From NCBI GenBank assembly GCA_033675545.1, contig JAWDGP010003892.1, positions 1,436,788-1,500,787 on the forward strand: 64,000 bases of DNA, given 5' to 3'. The position numbers and the translations under genes are program-made. This DNA comes from Elysia crispata (Eukaryota; Mollusca; Gastropoda; Plakobranchidae). Of the stretch, positions 22,457 through 52,159 are shown in pieces. A model generated the notes under the pieces. The model did no database searches and was not told where the DNA came from. It worked only from the letters and a program-made list of their open reading frames with translations. How positions within the stretch are numbered: position 1 is the stretch's first letter; the number at the start of each line of letters is the position of its first letter.

Positions 22457-23100
22457 TTTTTTTTACAGGTTAGCAAGTGTTCAACCTTTTTTAATCTATG
22501 ATCTCAGAGTTTGCTTTGAGCAAAAGAGAAAAAAATAACCTTTCCTCTCCCAAGATTAGTTTTATGAGAAATTCGAATAATTAAACTTCGGTTTTTGAGA
22601 TTTCCATTGTATATATTTGCTACTACTAGTCTCAGCTTTATTATTTAACAAATTAAACAGTATTCTGCAAATTTGGATCTCAAACTGCATTTCAAGAACC
22701 AGCACCAGATTTAATTCCAAATCTATAATCACAATTAGCTGTGCATTATACCATCTATTTCTGTGAGTTAAGGTAGCAGGAAAATGAACCAAGAAATGAT
22801 GACACCATATATATTTTAACAGCTTTTTTTTTCTTTCAAGTGAAGTTCATAAGGCATTATTACATGAATTCTTGCCAAAAATATTACTGAGACCTCTCTA
22901 AAAGCTGAACCACATTTGGCTCTCAAAATAGCTTTCCTCTTAAACCATCTGCATGAGCAAAACATTTAAGTCAAAGTTTCCAGATATAACACTATCATTG
23001 ATATAAGCTACTCCAGTAAAGTTAGCTATCAATTAAAGATCTTAATTTAGATTGGCCTGCAAAACTTGCAAATTGATCAAAGTAGTTGCTACCTCATATC

Positions 23101-23167
<67 letters not shown>

Positions 23168-25665
23168 TTTTTTTTACAGGTTAGCAAGTGTTCAACCTTT
23201 TTTAATCTATGATCTCAGAGTTTGCTTTGAGCAAAAGAGAAAAAAATAACCTTTCCTCTCCCAAGATTAGTTTTATGAGAAATTCGAATAATTAAACTTC
23301 GGTTTTTGAGATTTCCATTGTATATATTTGCTACTACTAGTCTCAGCTTTATTATTTAACAACCTAAACAGTATTCTGCAAATTTGGATCTCAAACTGCA
23401 TTTCAAGAACCAGCACCAGATTTAATTCCAAATCTATAATCACAATTAGCTGTGCATCATACCATCTATTTCTGTGAGTTAAGGTAGCAGGAAAATGAAC
23501 CAAGCAATGATGACACCATATATATTTTAACAGCTTTTTTTTTCTTTCAAGTGAAGTTCATAAGGCATTATTACATGAATTCTTGCCAAATATATTCCTG
23601 AGACCTCTCTAAAAGCTGAACCACATTTAGCTCTCAAAATAGCTTTCCTCTTAAACCATCTGCATGAGCAAAACATTTAAGGCAAAGTTTCCAGATATAA
23701 CACTATCATTGATATAAGCTACTCCAGTAAAGTTAGCTATCAATTAAAGATCTTAACTTAGATTGGCCTGCAAAACTTGCAAATTGATCAAAGTAGTTGC
23801 CACCTCATATCTACATGTATATATATATATATATGCACTTTTTTTTACAGGTTAGCAAATGTTCAACCTTTTTTAATCTATGATCTCAGAGTTTGCTTTG
23901 AGCAAAAGAGAAAAAAATAACCTTCCCTCTCCCAAGATTAGTTTTATGAGAAATTCGAATAATTAAACTTCGGTTTTTGAGATTTCCATTACTAGTCTCA
24001 GCTTTATTATTTAACAACCTAAACAGTATTCTGCAAATTTGGATCTCAAACTGCATTTCAAGAACCAGCACCAGATTTAATTCCAAATCTATAATCACAA
24101 TTAGCTGTGCATCATACCATCTATTTCTGTGAGTTAAGGTAGCAGGAAAATGAACCAAGAAATGATGACACCATATATATTTTAACAGCTTTTTTTTTCT
24201 TTCAAGTGAAGTTCATAAGGCATTATTACATGAATTCTTGCCAAAAATATTACTGAGACCTCTCTAAAAGCTGAACCACATTTGGCTCTCAAAATAGCTT
24301 TCCTCTTAAACCATCTGCATGAGCAAAACATTTAAGTCAAAGTTTCCAGATATAACACTATCATTGATATAAGCTACTCCAGTAAAGTTAGCTATCAATT
24401 AAAGATCTTAATTTAGATTGGCCTGCAAAACTTGCAAATTGATCAAAGTAGTTGCTACCTCATATCTACATGTATATATATATATATGCACTTTTTTTTA
24501 CAGGTTAGCAAGTGTTCAATCTTTTTTAATCTATGATCTCAGAGTTTGCTTTGAGCCAAACAGCCAACACTGTAGAGTTGCAGCTCGATTCAAGTGCCCT
24601 CAGAGTAATCAGGGGATGTAGTAATTCAAAAACTGATAAGGAAACAACATTTCACACTAGACACAAAATAAAAAAGCAAAAAAAAAAATAAATAAATAAA
24701 ACAATAACTGTGCATTGGCAAGGGAGGCTGTTTTAGTCTTTAGGGATACGGCATGAATGATGGTAAAAAGCAAGTTGAGAATTCTAAGTATGATAGGTGG
24801 ATTAGTGGATTATAGGATTAGGCATGTATGTTTAACAGGTAGCTCAAGATCCTTCTAGATTCTCTCACTCTACATTTTTAGAGGATGTTATTGACCGATT
24901 CATTTGCTTCCTTTAGTAGGCTATAGTGAAGCATGAAATTACAAGTCATGCATCCAGATTGAGCCTCAGCATAATTCCCCAAGTCAAAATACTGGGTGTT
25001 CAGGAAGAGACACTTATGTACAATAACTAATCCTGGCCTTGTCCTGCTCTTCCAGTTTAACCAGTACCACACATTTTGAATAGTTTGATATAAATTTGTT
25101 TTAAAATGTCAACCAACAATATAAGCATGCATTTTTTTTTTTTTTTTTTTTTTTTTTTTGGGGGGGGGGGGGGGGGGGAAAGGAGTGCCTTGATTTCAGC
25201 TGTTTGGTAATGCCCATCCATTATATAAGTAAGGTTAAGCAACGTTTCTATCTTTTTTTTTTTTTTTTTGCCGTATTGTATCAACCCACCAAATGAAGAA
25301 AATTCTGAATTATAAGCCACCACAATGATAAACTAAAGTTCATTATTATGCTTGACTTTGCAGGCCTTTCCAATGATTGTGAGCGGAGCACTTAGGGAAC
25401 AACCTAAAAAGAAAACCACCAATGCCGAAAATAGTGTAATTGGTGGCTTGTGCTCTGTAGATCTTGATATTTTTTTTTTTAACTAGCATAAGATATATAA
25501 AGTTATTGAAGGACTGCACAATTCATATATTTATATATATAATGAATTCAGGTTTATGTTCTCACCTCTAAATCTGTACTTTTTCAATAAAATGTAAGAA
25601 AGAATAAGTGCGCTTGTAGAAGCTAAAAGCCCAAGGGCAATTTTCGTGCCGTCCGGTGAACCCAT
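15569..25665 (-). CDS. ARMC10-like membrane-anchored armadillo-repeat protein (6 exons, 625 aa)
   Basis: Exons on the minus strand: 25665-25566, 20892-20807, 19995-19012, 18021-17857, 17136-16888, 15862-15569. Splice borders are GT-AG; the first junction is phase 1 and the rest phase 0. The protein starts MGSPDGTKIALGLLAS, with a hydrophobic segment at about residues 8-29 followed by KKYRFR, a signal-anchor pattern like that of ARMC10/ARMCX proteins, which sit on mitochondrial or ER membranes. Residues about 63-330 are very acidic and low in complexity (runs of E and D). The C-terminal 290 residues hold helical repeats (LLVYLLRKNMPELQATVLNS, ICQVLTNLSMDPKAHPKLE, LRPLINLSVEP, SLKVLINLSLDEE) typical of armadillo repeats. 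The family call rests on anchor plus ARM layout. The acidic insert makes it much longer than vertebrate ARMC10 (about 340 aa). The exact orthologue is uncertain. Confidence 0.75.
21213..21295. repeat. (ATT)n microsatellite
   Basis: About 28 ATT units in the first intron of the ARMC10-like gene. Poly-Ile and poly-Asn open frames on the minus strand here are artefacts of the repeat. Confidence 0.95.
21472..21921. mobile_element. Short copy of the CAGTGGAAAC MITE (450 bp)
   Basis: Begins CAGTGGAAACTTCATAATTC and ends GAGATTTCCATTG followed by TA (21922-21923). The right half aligns along its length with 63420-63762 (shared blocks such as CACTCCTTT, CTGATCAGCCTTTC, GGCAGTGATTAG, GCCTTATG), so both are copies of one family; this copy lacks most of the left body. 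The left TA is not intact (AA). It sits in the ARMC10-like first intron, and its last 90 bases are part of the tandem repeat that follows. Confidence 0.7.
21832..24555. repeat. Four-unit tandem repeat, unit about 650-710 bp
   Basis: Units start at CAAAAGAGAAAAAA: 21832-22520, 22521-23231, 23232-23902, 23903-24555. They are nearly identical; length differences come mainly from an internal (AT)n run (longest near 23104-23162) and a roughly 12-base deletion after GATTTCCATT in unit 4. Each unit contains the end of a CAGTGGAAAC-type MITE. The repeated MVHFPATLTHRNRW-like open frame on the minus strand recurs with the unit and shows no sign of being a gene. The array lies within intron 1 of the ARMC10-like gene. 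Confidence 0.95.
25132..25178. repeat. Oligo(T) run joined to oligo(G) run
   Basis: About 28 T followed by 19 G without interruption. Such a homopolymer junction is rare, can form unusual DNA structure and is a common place for sequencing or assembly error. It lies in intron 1 of the ARMC10-like gene. Confidence 0.9.
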
Positions 25666-26679
25666 TTTTAGCCCGAAATAGCATGACAAACATGACAGCA
25701 ATAGGACTGAAGTTTACATATTACGACATTTCATTTTGGGAACGTGGTTGTGAATTAAAGTTTTTTTTTTCCGAAAGGAAGGAAGTATTTTTGGTGAATA
25801 TCCCATTTCGCATTTGTTGATAAGATTAAATGACAACAATAAAGAAATCAATACAAATATACTTTTTGGACATGCTACATAATTGCGACATAAAAGGTGT
25901 ATCGGTTTCCAAGAAAAATTCTTCAGACTGATAGTACTAGAATGAATCTAGCTTCTGGTTGCAAATTTTGAAACCGATTGCAAGAAACTAAGCCATAAAA
26001 AACAGATGGTGATCTTTGCCAACTCTAGCATGATACCATAACAGCTTCATGTTCCGAAAAAAAAAAAAAAAAAAAAAAATGTGCCTCTGCCTGCAGTATC
26101 TCGAGCCCGTCACGATGCTAATGACATAGAAAAAAAAATACTGCTTTTGGTCCTCAATCTCAGGAAAAAGTATCACAGAAATGAGTCTTACCATACTATT
26201 TGAGATAAGACATCATAAGACACCCACAAAATTAAGAAAAGCAGAAAACCAATGTTAAAATAAATGCATCGCCTTCTCTGAACAAATAACACACTTCGGG
26301 ACGTGTTCAACAATCATCGACTTAAACTGAGGAGAGTCAGCGTGCAACTTGTTTCTATTCGAGGTGTCATTTCAGGTTTCATTGCACTTGGCTATGGTAG
26401 TAGTGGGTGGGGGAGGGACAAGGTCCAACATGTTTTTATTCTAGCCGTAGTTGCAGGGTCAGTTTCAATGAGAAAAGTTTGCTGAGTTCAGATTAGTTCT
26501 TTTATTCACTTTCTAAAATAAATATTTACCAGCTATTATTAATAAAGGTATTTAGATACTATAATTTTCTCCCAGAAACTTTGTAAAGAGAATTTTTTTT
26601 CTTTGTATGTTGAGACTTCATCGCCATTGACCTTGATTTTTTGAAATCTCTTAAATGAGTCGTCACGTTTCTTTTGCTC

Positions 26680-26813
<134 letters not shown>

Positions 26814-26994
26814 AAGAAAGCAGTCAAACAACGTTAGAGGCTGAGACAGACGAAGCTAGATCTGAGGATCTAAATAAGCAAGTGACTGAAAACAATGAAA
26901 TAAGTAGTATAGAAAAGTCAGTCACAAACCTAGATCTAGCTCGAGACCGATAAAAAAGACGAAAGACGTGAAAACATTACAACAGATGAGGATA

Positions 26995-27372
26995 GAGAGA
27001 TAAGAGAGAAAAAGAGAGGAAAACAAAGAGGAAGAATAAGAGAAAAATGTGAGAGAGAGAAAAGAGAAATGAGGGAGAAATGAAGAGAGAAATAAGGAGA
27101 GAAAGAGAAAGAGGAGAGAAGACTAGAGAGAAAGAAGATTGAGAGACAGAGAGTAAAAAAGAGAGAGAAAGAAGAGGGAGAGGGAGAAAGAAATATAAAA
27201 CGAAAGAGAGGAGTGAGGAAAAGAGAGAGGGAGAGAACAGAGAGAAAGGGAGAAAAATAGAGAGAGGAAGAGAGAAAAAGGGAGAAAAAAGGAGAGAAAG
27301 AGAAAAGAGAGGAAAGAAAGGAAGAAAGAGAGAGTAAGAGGTAGAAAAAGACATAATTGGAGAAAGAGGGTG

Positions 27373-27405
<33 letters not shown>

Positions 27406-27470
27406 GGTGAGGAGAAAGAGAGAAGAGAGAGGAGAAAGAAAGAAAGGAGAAAGAGAGAGAGAGAGAGTTT
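26995..27470. repeat. Polypurine (GA-rich) tract of about 475 bp
   Basis: Nearly every base on the + strand is A or G, built from GAGA and GAAA units with few pyrimidines. The serine/leucine-rich open frames on the minus strand are repeat translations. Such mirror-like purine tracts can form triplex DNA. Confidence 0.9.
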
Positions 27471-28286
27471 ACCGACGACAGGCAAAAAATCATATCCGGC
27501 ATGCGATGACACCCTAATATTACAATGTAGGCATGGAGCGCCACAAACACCTTTCATGTATTACACTTGTTTTTATTTTATTTATTATTTTTTTCTATAA
27601 TAATTTTTCCTGTTGATGCCTTTATAATGCCTAGATTTAACGTCCATATTAATTGTTCGAAAATAATGTATAATATTCACTATTTTCCGTCTCTAAACAA
27701 TAGTTTCTACTTTAAAAAACTAACTATTAAGCTTAACCCCGGGCTGTTTGCCAGTCGTTCAAGGTAGGTAAATCTCGCTGAACTTTATTAGGGATATCGT
27801 CTATTTTCTTCCGCGGTGCAAAATGATAAAGTTAGTATAATATTCTAAACCTGTGTAACAAAAATAGAGACCAAATAGATTAAGTCCATGGCTGATTTGT
27901 CAATTTAATTTAGAAAAATTCCTGCATAAAAATTGACCAAACTATTTTTTAATATAATGAATTTATTATGTTATTATTTTTTTTCTTTATTGAAAATTAT
28001 ATTGAATCTGTTTGCTATTCTCATTGTTAAGAAAAGTGGACTTACTCACTTTTTTTTAAACAAGCTTGGACCTGACAACAGAATAGCAAACTAGCATCTA
28101 TCTCGACTACTTTCATTTTGACTTCCTTTAAATTGTTCTTGTCAGTTCCTGTCCGAAACGACAAATTATAAACTTTTAGGTCTAGACTTATACTGAATGA
28201 GACATCTTTCAATAAGTCAAGAGATCGTTTTGCTTACATGAGTCCGAATATCTGACTTTAAAGGGCAAGTTTGTCAGGATATCACC

Positions 28287-45754
<17,468 letters not shown>

Positions 45755-45882
45755 GGAGATTTATCTTCACTGAGTGATAAAAGTTTTAGATAACGAATGC
45801 ACATCTTCATTAGATATGAATGTGAATAGAATGATTTTCTTTGTTTAATGTTTCTAACATTGCGATTTACTCACCTTATATA

Positions 45883-45888
45883 AATAAA
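45883..45888 (+). terminator. Candidate poly(A) signal of POC1
   Basis: AATAAA about 130 bases after the POC1 stop codon at 45752-45754. Inferred from position. Confidence 0.45.
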
Positions 45889-46638
45889 TGACATCTCACA
45901 CAAACCTTTAGACGTTTTCTGTACTAAATATTTAGGAACAACTTTTCTTTATCTGTCTAGTCTACAGTAATTTCCTTTCATTTAATTGTGGAGAAAACAT
46001 GACATGAGGAAGAATATTACTGCTAACAGTCCAAGTAAAGGAAACATTTAAGTCAAAAAAGTGTCAGAAATAAAGTACCCATAGACAACATTTAACTGGA
46101 GATCTTTTGCCATCAGCTCCATTGAACATGTAAAGCTTAGCTTTTTTTTTATAAGTGCCTACTTTGATTTACGTTTTTATTTTTTTATTATCTTTTTTTT
46201 TTGTAAATTTTTTACTACATGATATATACACTATGAGTATGATACATACATTTATATTTGTACATATTTTATCACAATGTTTCTTAACATTGAATATTTA
46301 ATTAATCTATAATTCATAATAAACTCCGTCCATAGTTTTCATTTCATCCTGTCATATGTGCCTATGTATTTTTTTTTGAATGATTAAATTATTTGTTGCA
46401 ATGTCTTATATTTAACATAAAGAAATTCTATATTATGTTTTAAAAGACAAGTATAATATGAAAAATGAAAATCAAATGGGCTAAATTAGCCCTAAATGCT
46501 ACTTGCTGCCCTCTTCTTCATGGTTAATTCTTTTGACATACGACTGAATCTCAATTTTTAGGGCTTTTTATGCTTTAAAAGGAGATGATACACTCATGCA
46601 TTTAATACTCAGTGTTTCCATCACGAAAATCAAAGGCG

Positions 46639-46687
<49 letters not shown>

Positions 46688-47754
46688 CACACATATATTC
46701 ATCGCATCCTAGAAAAAATCAAAGGTTTCCATGAATGATCAGTTTGCTTTGAACAGGGCAGCTAATCAGAGAAAAGTAAAGAGACTTCTAAATAAATGGC
46801 CTCATTTGATATCACATATTTACTGCATTAAAATTTAGCAGCTAAATGGGGCAAAAGCTATAGTATGTGTCTGCTTTGACGTGAAGCGCACCACGAAAAT
46901 ATCTGTGCATCTGTGAGTTTTATTGAGCTTTGCAGGATGGCAGTGTTTTTTTTTCCTGCTTTACCAAAATCTTTTTGTAATTGAGAGTCACAAGTTTTGA
47001 CTTTTTTCAGACCTCAGACTTATTATCAGCATCTTTGATTTTGTTAGAAATGATGAAGAACTTATTGTAATAAGGTGATTGGGGTTGGGTGGGGGATGAG
47101 GTGGAGGGGTAAGGCGGAAAGAAAAACTTAGGAATACCCCATGTGTTTTTGGGTATTGGTGCAAATTATTTCAGGCTATGTAAGCAAGGCTTATTTGGTC
47201 TTATTATCAACTTGGCGTTGTGTTTAGCTTTAAGTCTTGGCGTTGCGCTTATTTTTTGCAAAAATTCTTCACAGCCATTATTATATTAACTGCAGTTTAA
47301 AATAAGCCCTTGTGCATGCTTCAATTTCCGAGCATAGTATTTTTTCACTCATTATGATAGGAGTTTTGTATTTTCTACAGCATCCAATCTATCCTGAAGC
47401 TCTCTATTTGAAAAAAAAAGTATATAGTCATGATCATAGTAATAATATTAACAACTATATGGAATAATGATAAGTATCATACATGCGTTTTGTTTCGTTG
47501 ATCTAAATCTTGTCTACTGTCATGAATTTCTGTAAATATGTTTCTATTGTTGCACAAGAATCCAGCTATACAGAGCCATAAACAGGATTCATTGATACAC
47601 ACAAAAACTGAAAAAGTGGCCTTAATAACTCTTTATTAATTTAGCTCTTGTGTTATAAATTGAAACAAAAATATCGTCTTAACTGTTCTCATTCATGACT
47701 TACTACTTTATTACTGCTGCTGCTGCTGCTACTACTAATAAGAATTAAAAGAGC

Positions 47755-48080
47755 TAGGAAGTGCTCAGCTGTGGTTTGGATAAGGCTTAAGTGAAAATGA
47801 CCGAAAAATGCTTGAATTTGTGGGATTAGAACCATTGATTTATAGTTGATTCGGCACCCATCGCCTTGCCACTCAAAGACAACATAGCTTATAGTATACA
47901 AATACGCCGCTGTGCTCCCTAAAAAGAAAGCTTCATGGTGAATGTATTTACTAAGCCTCCCTGGGTGACTTGGTATCTTGATAGGGAAGATCCAAATCGC
48001 ACCAAAGATAACCATTGAATCCAGAAGTATCTACACTTACCATTGGGTGCACAAACAACTAGGACGAACAATAACGATAA
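47755..48080 (-). repeat. Dispersed repeat with tRNA-Ser-like core, copy 1
   Basis: On the minus strand, TGAGTGGCAAGGCGATGG (47875-47858) resembles the A-box arm of tRNA-Ser, and GGTTCTAATCCCACAA about 25 bases on resembles the B-box arm. Sequence on both sides is shared with the copy at 52850-53145 (for example AACCATTGAATCC, CACAAACA.CTAGGACGAA). This suggests a tRNA-derived SINE, but its exact ends and tail are not clear, and the tRNA-like part lies inside rather than at one end of the shared region. Confidence 0.5.
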
Positions 48081-49188
48081 TTATGCGTTGCTTTTAGTGC
48101 ATCAGTTACTTGTTCTACATTTAGCCATTTTGTTAGTCCATCCGTTATATTTTCTCGCTGTTTACCCATCTCCGTGTTCCATCAGTCATCCCAATTGTCG
48201 TAAGATGTTCTAGTTACCCTCTTCTCATCAAATGGCCGAAAAAAATTTGATTAGTGATTAAGTATATTCTACATGTATACATATATGAGTGATCTCATCG
48301 TGTCAGCTTCTCGCAACACCTTTTCGTTTGGTTTCTATGCAATCCGCGAGGTTCATAGCATTCTCAGTGGAAATCTACATTTCTGTTTGCCTCTAGTTTC
48401 TTTTGCAGCTGTTTCAATTTTGAAACTGTGCAGGCCCGTCATTAGAATATGATTTTTACTATTACTAAGTAGAAATATCTATGAATTCCTTGTACATATC
48501 CAAATAAATACTGCAGTGTTTTCATATCTTTTGTTATCGCATTTCTCCATTTCTAAGCTCCCATCTAATTTGGAAAAATAAGAGAGGCCCTGGTCTATCC
48601 CAACATTTGTGAGACCTCCGTGATAAAACGGATATCGCCACCACTCGTAGTATAGTGTAGTATCAGTTTGCGAGGGGTGCTGGTGGGGAGGAGGTACATT
48701 GTGGATCTTTTGCTTTCTGTAGTTAACGGTTAGCATTGCCGCTGATCTGTGTGGTACCCTGGAGCCAGCTCTGATGTCACTTCATCGAGACTTCCAGGCC
48801 AGGTCACCAAAGTGAACAATCCTTTGCAAGTTAAGGGTTATAGTGATCTTTTAATTTTTTATCATAGTTAGGACAGAATTGAGCCCAGAACGCACTTTGT
48901 TGAGCCCACGGGCCCACACAACAAAAATATTTAACTGTCCTAACTCGACCAAATGATTAAATAATATAGTTTACTTTTGAACTCACCGGTACTAAAAAAT
49001 TTTATTTATTTCGGCTTCTTGGTCTTTGCAAAATTTGTATGGTGAAAGCATTTTTAAACAATTATACTGTTTTGATCAGAGGCACTTTCATGTCTGATGA
49101 TTATAAATAGATTGCGGTTTAAATTTATATTACCAAGTTTAACATTGTATTTTCGTTTTGTTTGCAGAGAATACACAATAATATTGTA

Positions 49189-49499
<311 letters not shown>

Positions 49500-50084
49500 A
49501 ACTGTATACATTCGGTTTTTAGAAGTGTGAATACTTTTCATGTATTTGTGGTTGTTTTCTAGCAGAATCTCTTGGGTTTTTTCCTCATAAGTGCAAGGGT
49601 TCATATTCTGGAACATAATCAAAGCTGCTGCCAGTACTCGCCTGAGATACTAATAGTGAACAATAGCTAATAAATTGACGGTGAACATGACAAATAAGTC
49701 ACCACAGTGAAGAACCTTTTTTCAATTATTAGGTGAACGCGATTTCACAGAGTTATGCCATCTTGTTGGAAGGCGCGAATTCTGTTCAGTAATCGGAAGC
49801 ATTTCGAAGATCTAAATAGAATTAAATAATTTTGTTGTAGGCCTACTCTATATGTTTCTCGTGTGCACGTTTTATGTTGCTATTTTTTACTTGAAAATTC
49901 CTACCAATATGCATCTCTGAAGACGCTATTGCATCATACGCTAATAACAATCTGAGCTTATGACTTCCAACTAGGTAGCATAATATTATTCTGTGTGGAA
50001 ATCGCACTCCCTATAAGTCCAAATTGTCTCAACAACAACAACCAAAATAAAAATTATAGAAAAGGAAAAGAAAGGATTTCCTTA

Positions 50085-50345
50085 AGGCTTCAACATCAGA
50101 CCTGGCGGAGCCAAGATTAGAACCTGGATTCGAACCTCAAGGAGCCACGCATAAAACATAAATTTTGTTTAATTCTTGTCAAAACGTTGACAATCATGTC
50201 TAGCTTGACAAATAGACTGTGGAGAGTGTTCCTGTCTGTGCAGCAAATAGGCTTCAAATTGAACGGAACAGTACAATGCAAATAATACTATATGGATTAA
50301 AAGAGAATATTAGAAGAACATTAGAGGTGAGATGATTTAAAATAC
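50085..50345. repeat. Dispersed direct repeat, copy 1
   Basis: Shares long stretches with 51400-51670 (GAGCCAAGATTAGA, GTTGACAATCATGTCTAG, TTAAATTGAACGG-type blocks, TACAATGCAAATAATAC). On the minus strand it contains GGTTCGAATCC (50136-50126), an exact pol III B-box, so it may be another tRNA-derived SINE family. No clear A-box was found. Confidence 0.55.
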
Positions 50346-51399
50346 AAATACTGACAGCTTCCGTATTCAATTTTATGTTGGCAGTTGATAAACGTTACAT
50401 GTATACATTACTGATTCTCTCATGTAAATAGCTACTTTTGCGCAGTTTCTCTCAGTTCAGAAAACAAAATTTCAGATAGAACATTCAAGTCACGGGTGAA
50501 AACTGCCAGGAATCGTAACTTCATATTCTTGTCCTAATGCGTTCTAGGATTATTTTACTTTTAGAAATTAGCTGCCTATATCCAACTTCAAAGCAGTATT
50601 GGGCCCTCATACCGGTTTGTATTTTAATTTACACTTCCCGTCTTTTTGGGATTCTAATCAAAGTTCCAGCAATGATAATATAGACACCAGGGCTTCAATT
50701 ATTAAGATTTTTTAGATAAAAATGACGCATGAAAAGTGATTTCTGATGCTAAACACTCAATACTAAATAAAAAAATTTATAATTTAATCGACAGGTTGAA
50801 TGCTAGCATACTGCCATTAAGTTTAATTATTTAATTGAAGTATCGTCATACTGGCAAGATCAAATCAGTCATAAAAAACCCCCCAAAAAACATAAAATTA
50901 ATCTGTACATTGGTGCATAAGAGATTCAGAGATATGCAGGCCTGTCTTTCTTCTTCTTGGATACTCACTTATTGCCAGTTAATTAAATACAATCCAGTAG
51001 TCTCAATTAAAAAATGTTTTAATTAAAGGTACAGAAAAAGTGAGACCCTCTTGAAGAGGTGAGACTTTTAAGTATCAGCTCAGTTAATGAAATGTGGAAA
51101 CACAACCGTCACACAAGCAAGGAAGAAGACAAAATTAATTATTGGAAAAAAAAATTTGAAGACATTGGAGATTACTACAGCAAAGATTAAAAAGCATCCG
51201 AAATCATTAGTTATATCAAAATATTTGTCATGAAATATCTAAATCATTAGATGACTTCACTTCGAGATGTAAAGAAATGCATCTATGTATTTTGAATCGT
51301 TTGAGAGCATTTTCCAACAAAGTGTGTAAAGCATTTGACATAGAATTCCAGACAGACCATAACCAAGCAAGACACCTATCTTAACTCACAGAAGAGGCA

Positions 51400-51670
51400 G
51401 AAAGAAGTTTCTCCAAGGATTCGACATCAGAACTGGCTGAGCCAAGATTAGACCCTGGATTTGAAGCTCAAGAAACCACGCTGGATAATTTACGTCTAAC
51501 TATTGTGAAAAAGTTGACAATCATGTCTAGTTCGACAGACAGTGGAGAATGAACCTATCTGTTTCAGAAAAAGGCTTTAAATTGAACGGGACAGCACAGT
51601 GCAAATAATACAACATGCATTTAAAGACAAATAAAAAAAAATATTAAAGGTGAGGTGGTTCAAAATACAA
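51400..51670. repeat. Dispersed direct repeat, copy 2
   Basis: Second copy of the repeat at 50085-50345, more diverged. The B-box match has drifted to GATTTGAAGCTC on the + strand. Confidence 0.55.
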
Positions 51671-51854
51671 ATAGGTAAATTCATCATGGCGGTAGACTCC
51701 GTGTGAGTATTGAATAAATAAACAGGGCAGTGAAAGTAATGAATTTCAAATAGTGTATGCAATATGCAAATATAAAGCGATATCATAGTTAAGCAAAATC
51801 GTTATCAATATAGTCAAAGTGACTTGTGCAAAATAATTCTATGTCCATAAAGGT

Positions 51855-52064
51855 CTAAAATATATTACGACCAGCTTGTCTCAAAAGCTTATTCTCTGTT
51901 GTTACCTTTAAGAGGTCCATTAGATAAATAAACACTACTGCAGAAGTAAACAAAGCAAGGGAAGTTACCCTCAACTCTTCAACCAAATTCAAGTAGAAGT
52001 ATCGAAGAGCTCGACGTGAGAGAGAAAGCATCGTAGGCCCATTCAAAACATCCTGAAGCTCCAC
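51855..52064 (-). CDS. Short ORF with a membrane segment, head-to-head with ISY1 (uncertain)
   Basis: A 69-codon minus-strand frame starting MELQDVLNGPTMLSLSRRAL, with a hydrophobic stretch SLALFTSAVVFIYLMDLL at about residues 35-52. Its start lies only 95 bases from the ISY1 ATG on the other strand, as in a bidirectional promoter. The sequence AAAG|GTAACA after residue 54 could be a splice donor, so this may be a first exon. I do not recognise the family and found no matching downstream exon or poly(A) signal; it may be chance. Confidence 0.25.
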   Translation of the reverse strand: MELQDVLNGPTMLSLSRRALRYFYLNLVEELRVTSLALFTSAVVFIYLMDLLKVTTENKLLRQAGRNIF

Positions 52065-52159
52065 TCTTGTCCAACATCAAAACTTTTATAAACAATAAAT
52101 AAATACATTGAGGCCGGTTAGGATCCATCTTTTAAGCGCCTACTTCGTTATTATTCAAA

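Noticed and set aside
21874..24158. Four similar open frames (MVHFPATLTHRNRW...) on the minus strand
   Set aside because: They recur because the DNA unit is tandemly repeated; no known domain, no splice context, and the frame is not better conserved than the rest of the unit.
26936..27557. 204-aa and 144-aa minus-strand frames rich in Ser, Leu and Phe
   Set aside because: Translations of the GA-rich polypurine tract; simple-sequence artefacts.
47858..47875. A functional tRNA-Ser gene
   Set aside because: The arms resemble tRNA-Ser, but the anticodon arm, variable arm and acceptor stem do not fold properly, and the sequence is part of a repeated element.
47689..48015. 108-aa minus-strand frame with membrane-like stretches
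   Set aside because: It lies wholly in a dispersed repeat with a tRNA-like core, and the copy at 52.9 kb does not keep the frame.
48867..48945. GTTAGGACAG...CTGTCCTAAC inverted repeat
   Set aside because: Only about 10 bases pair across a 59-base gap; this can occur by chance and no element borders are seen.
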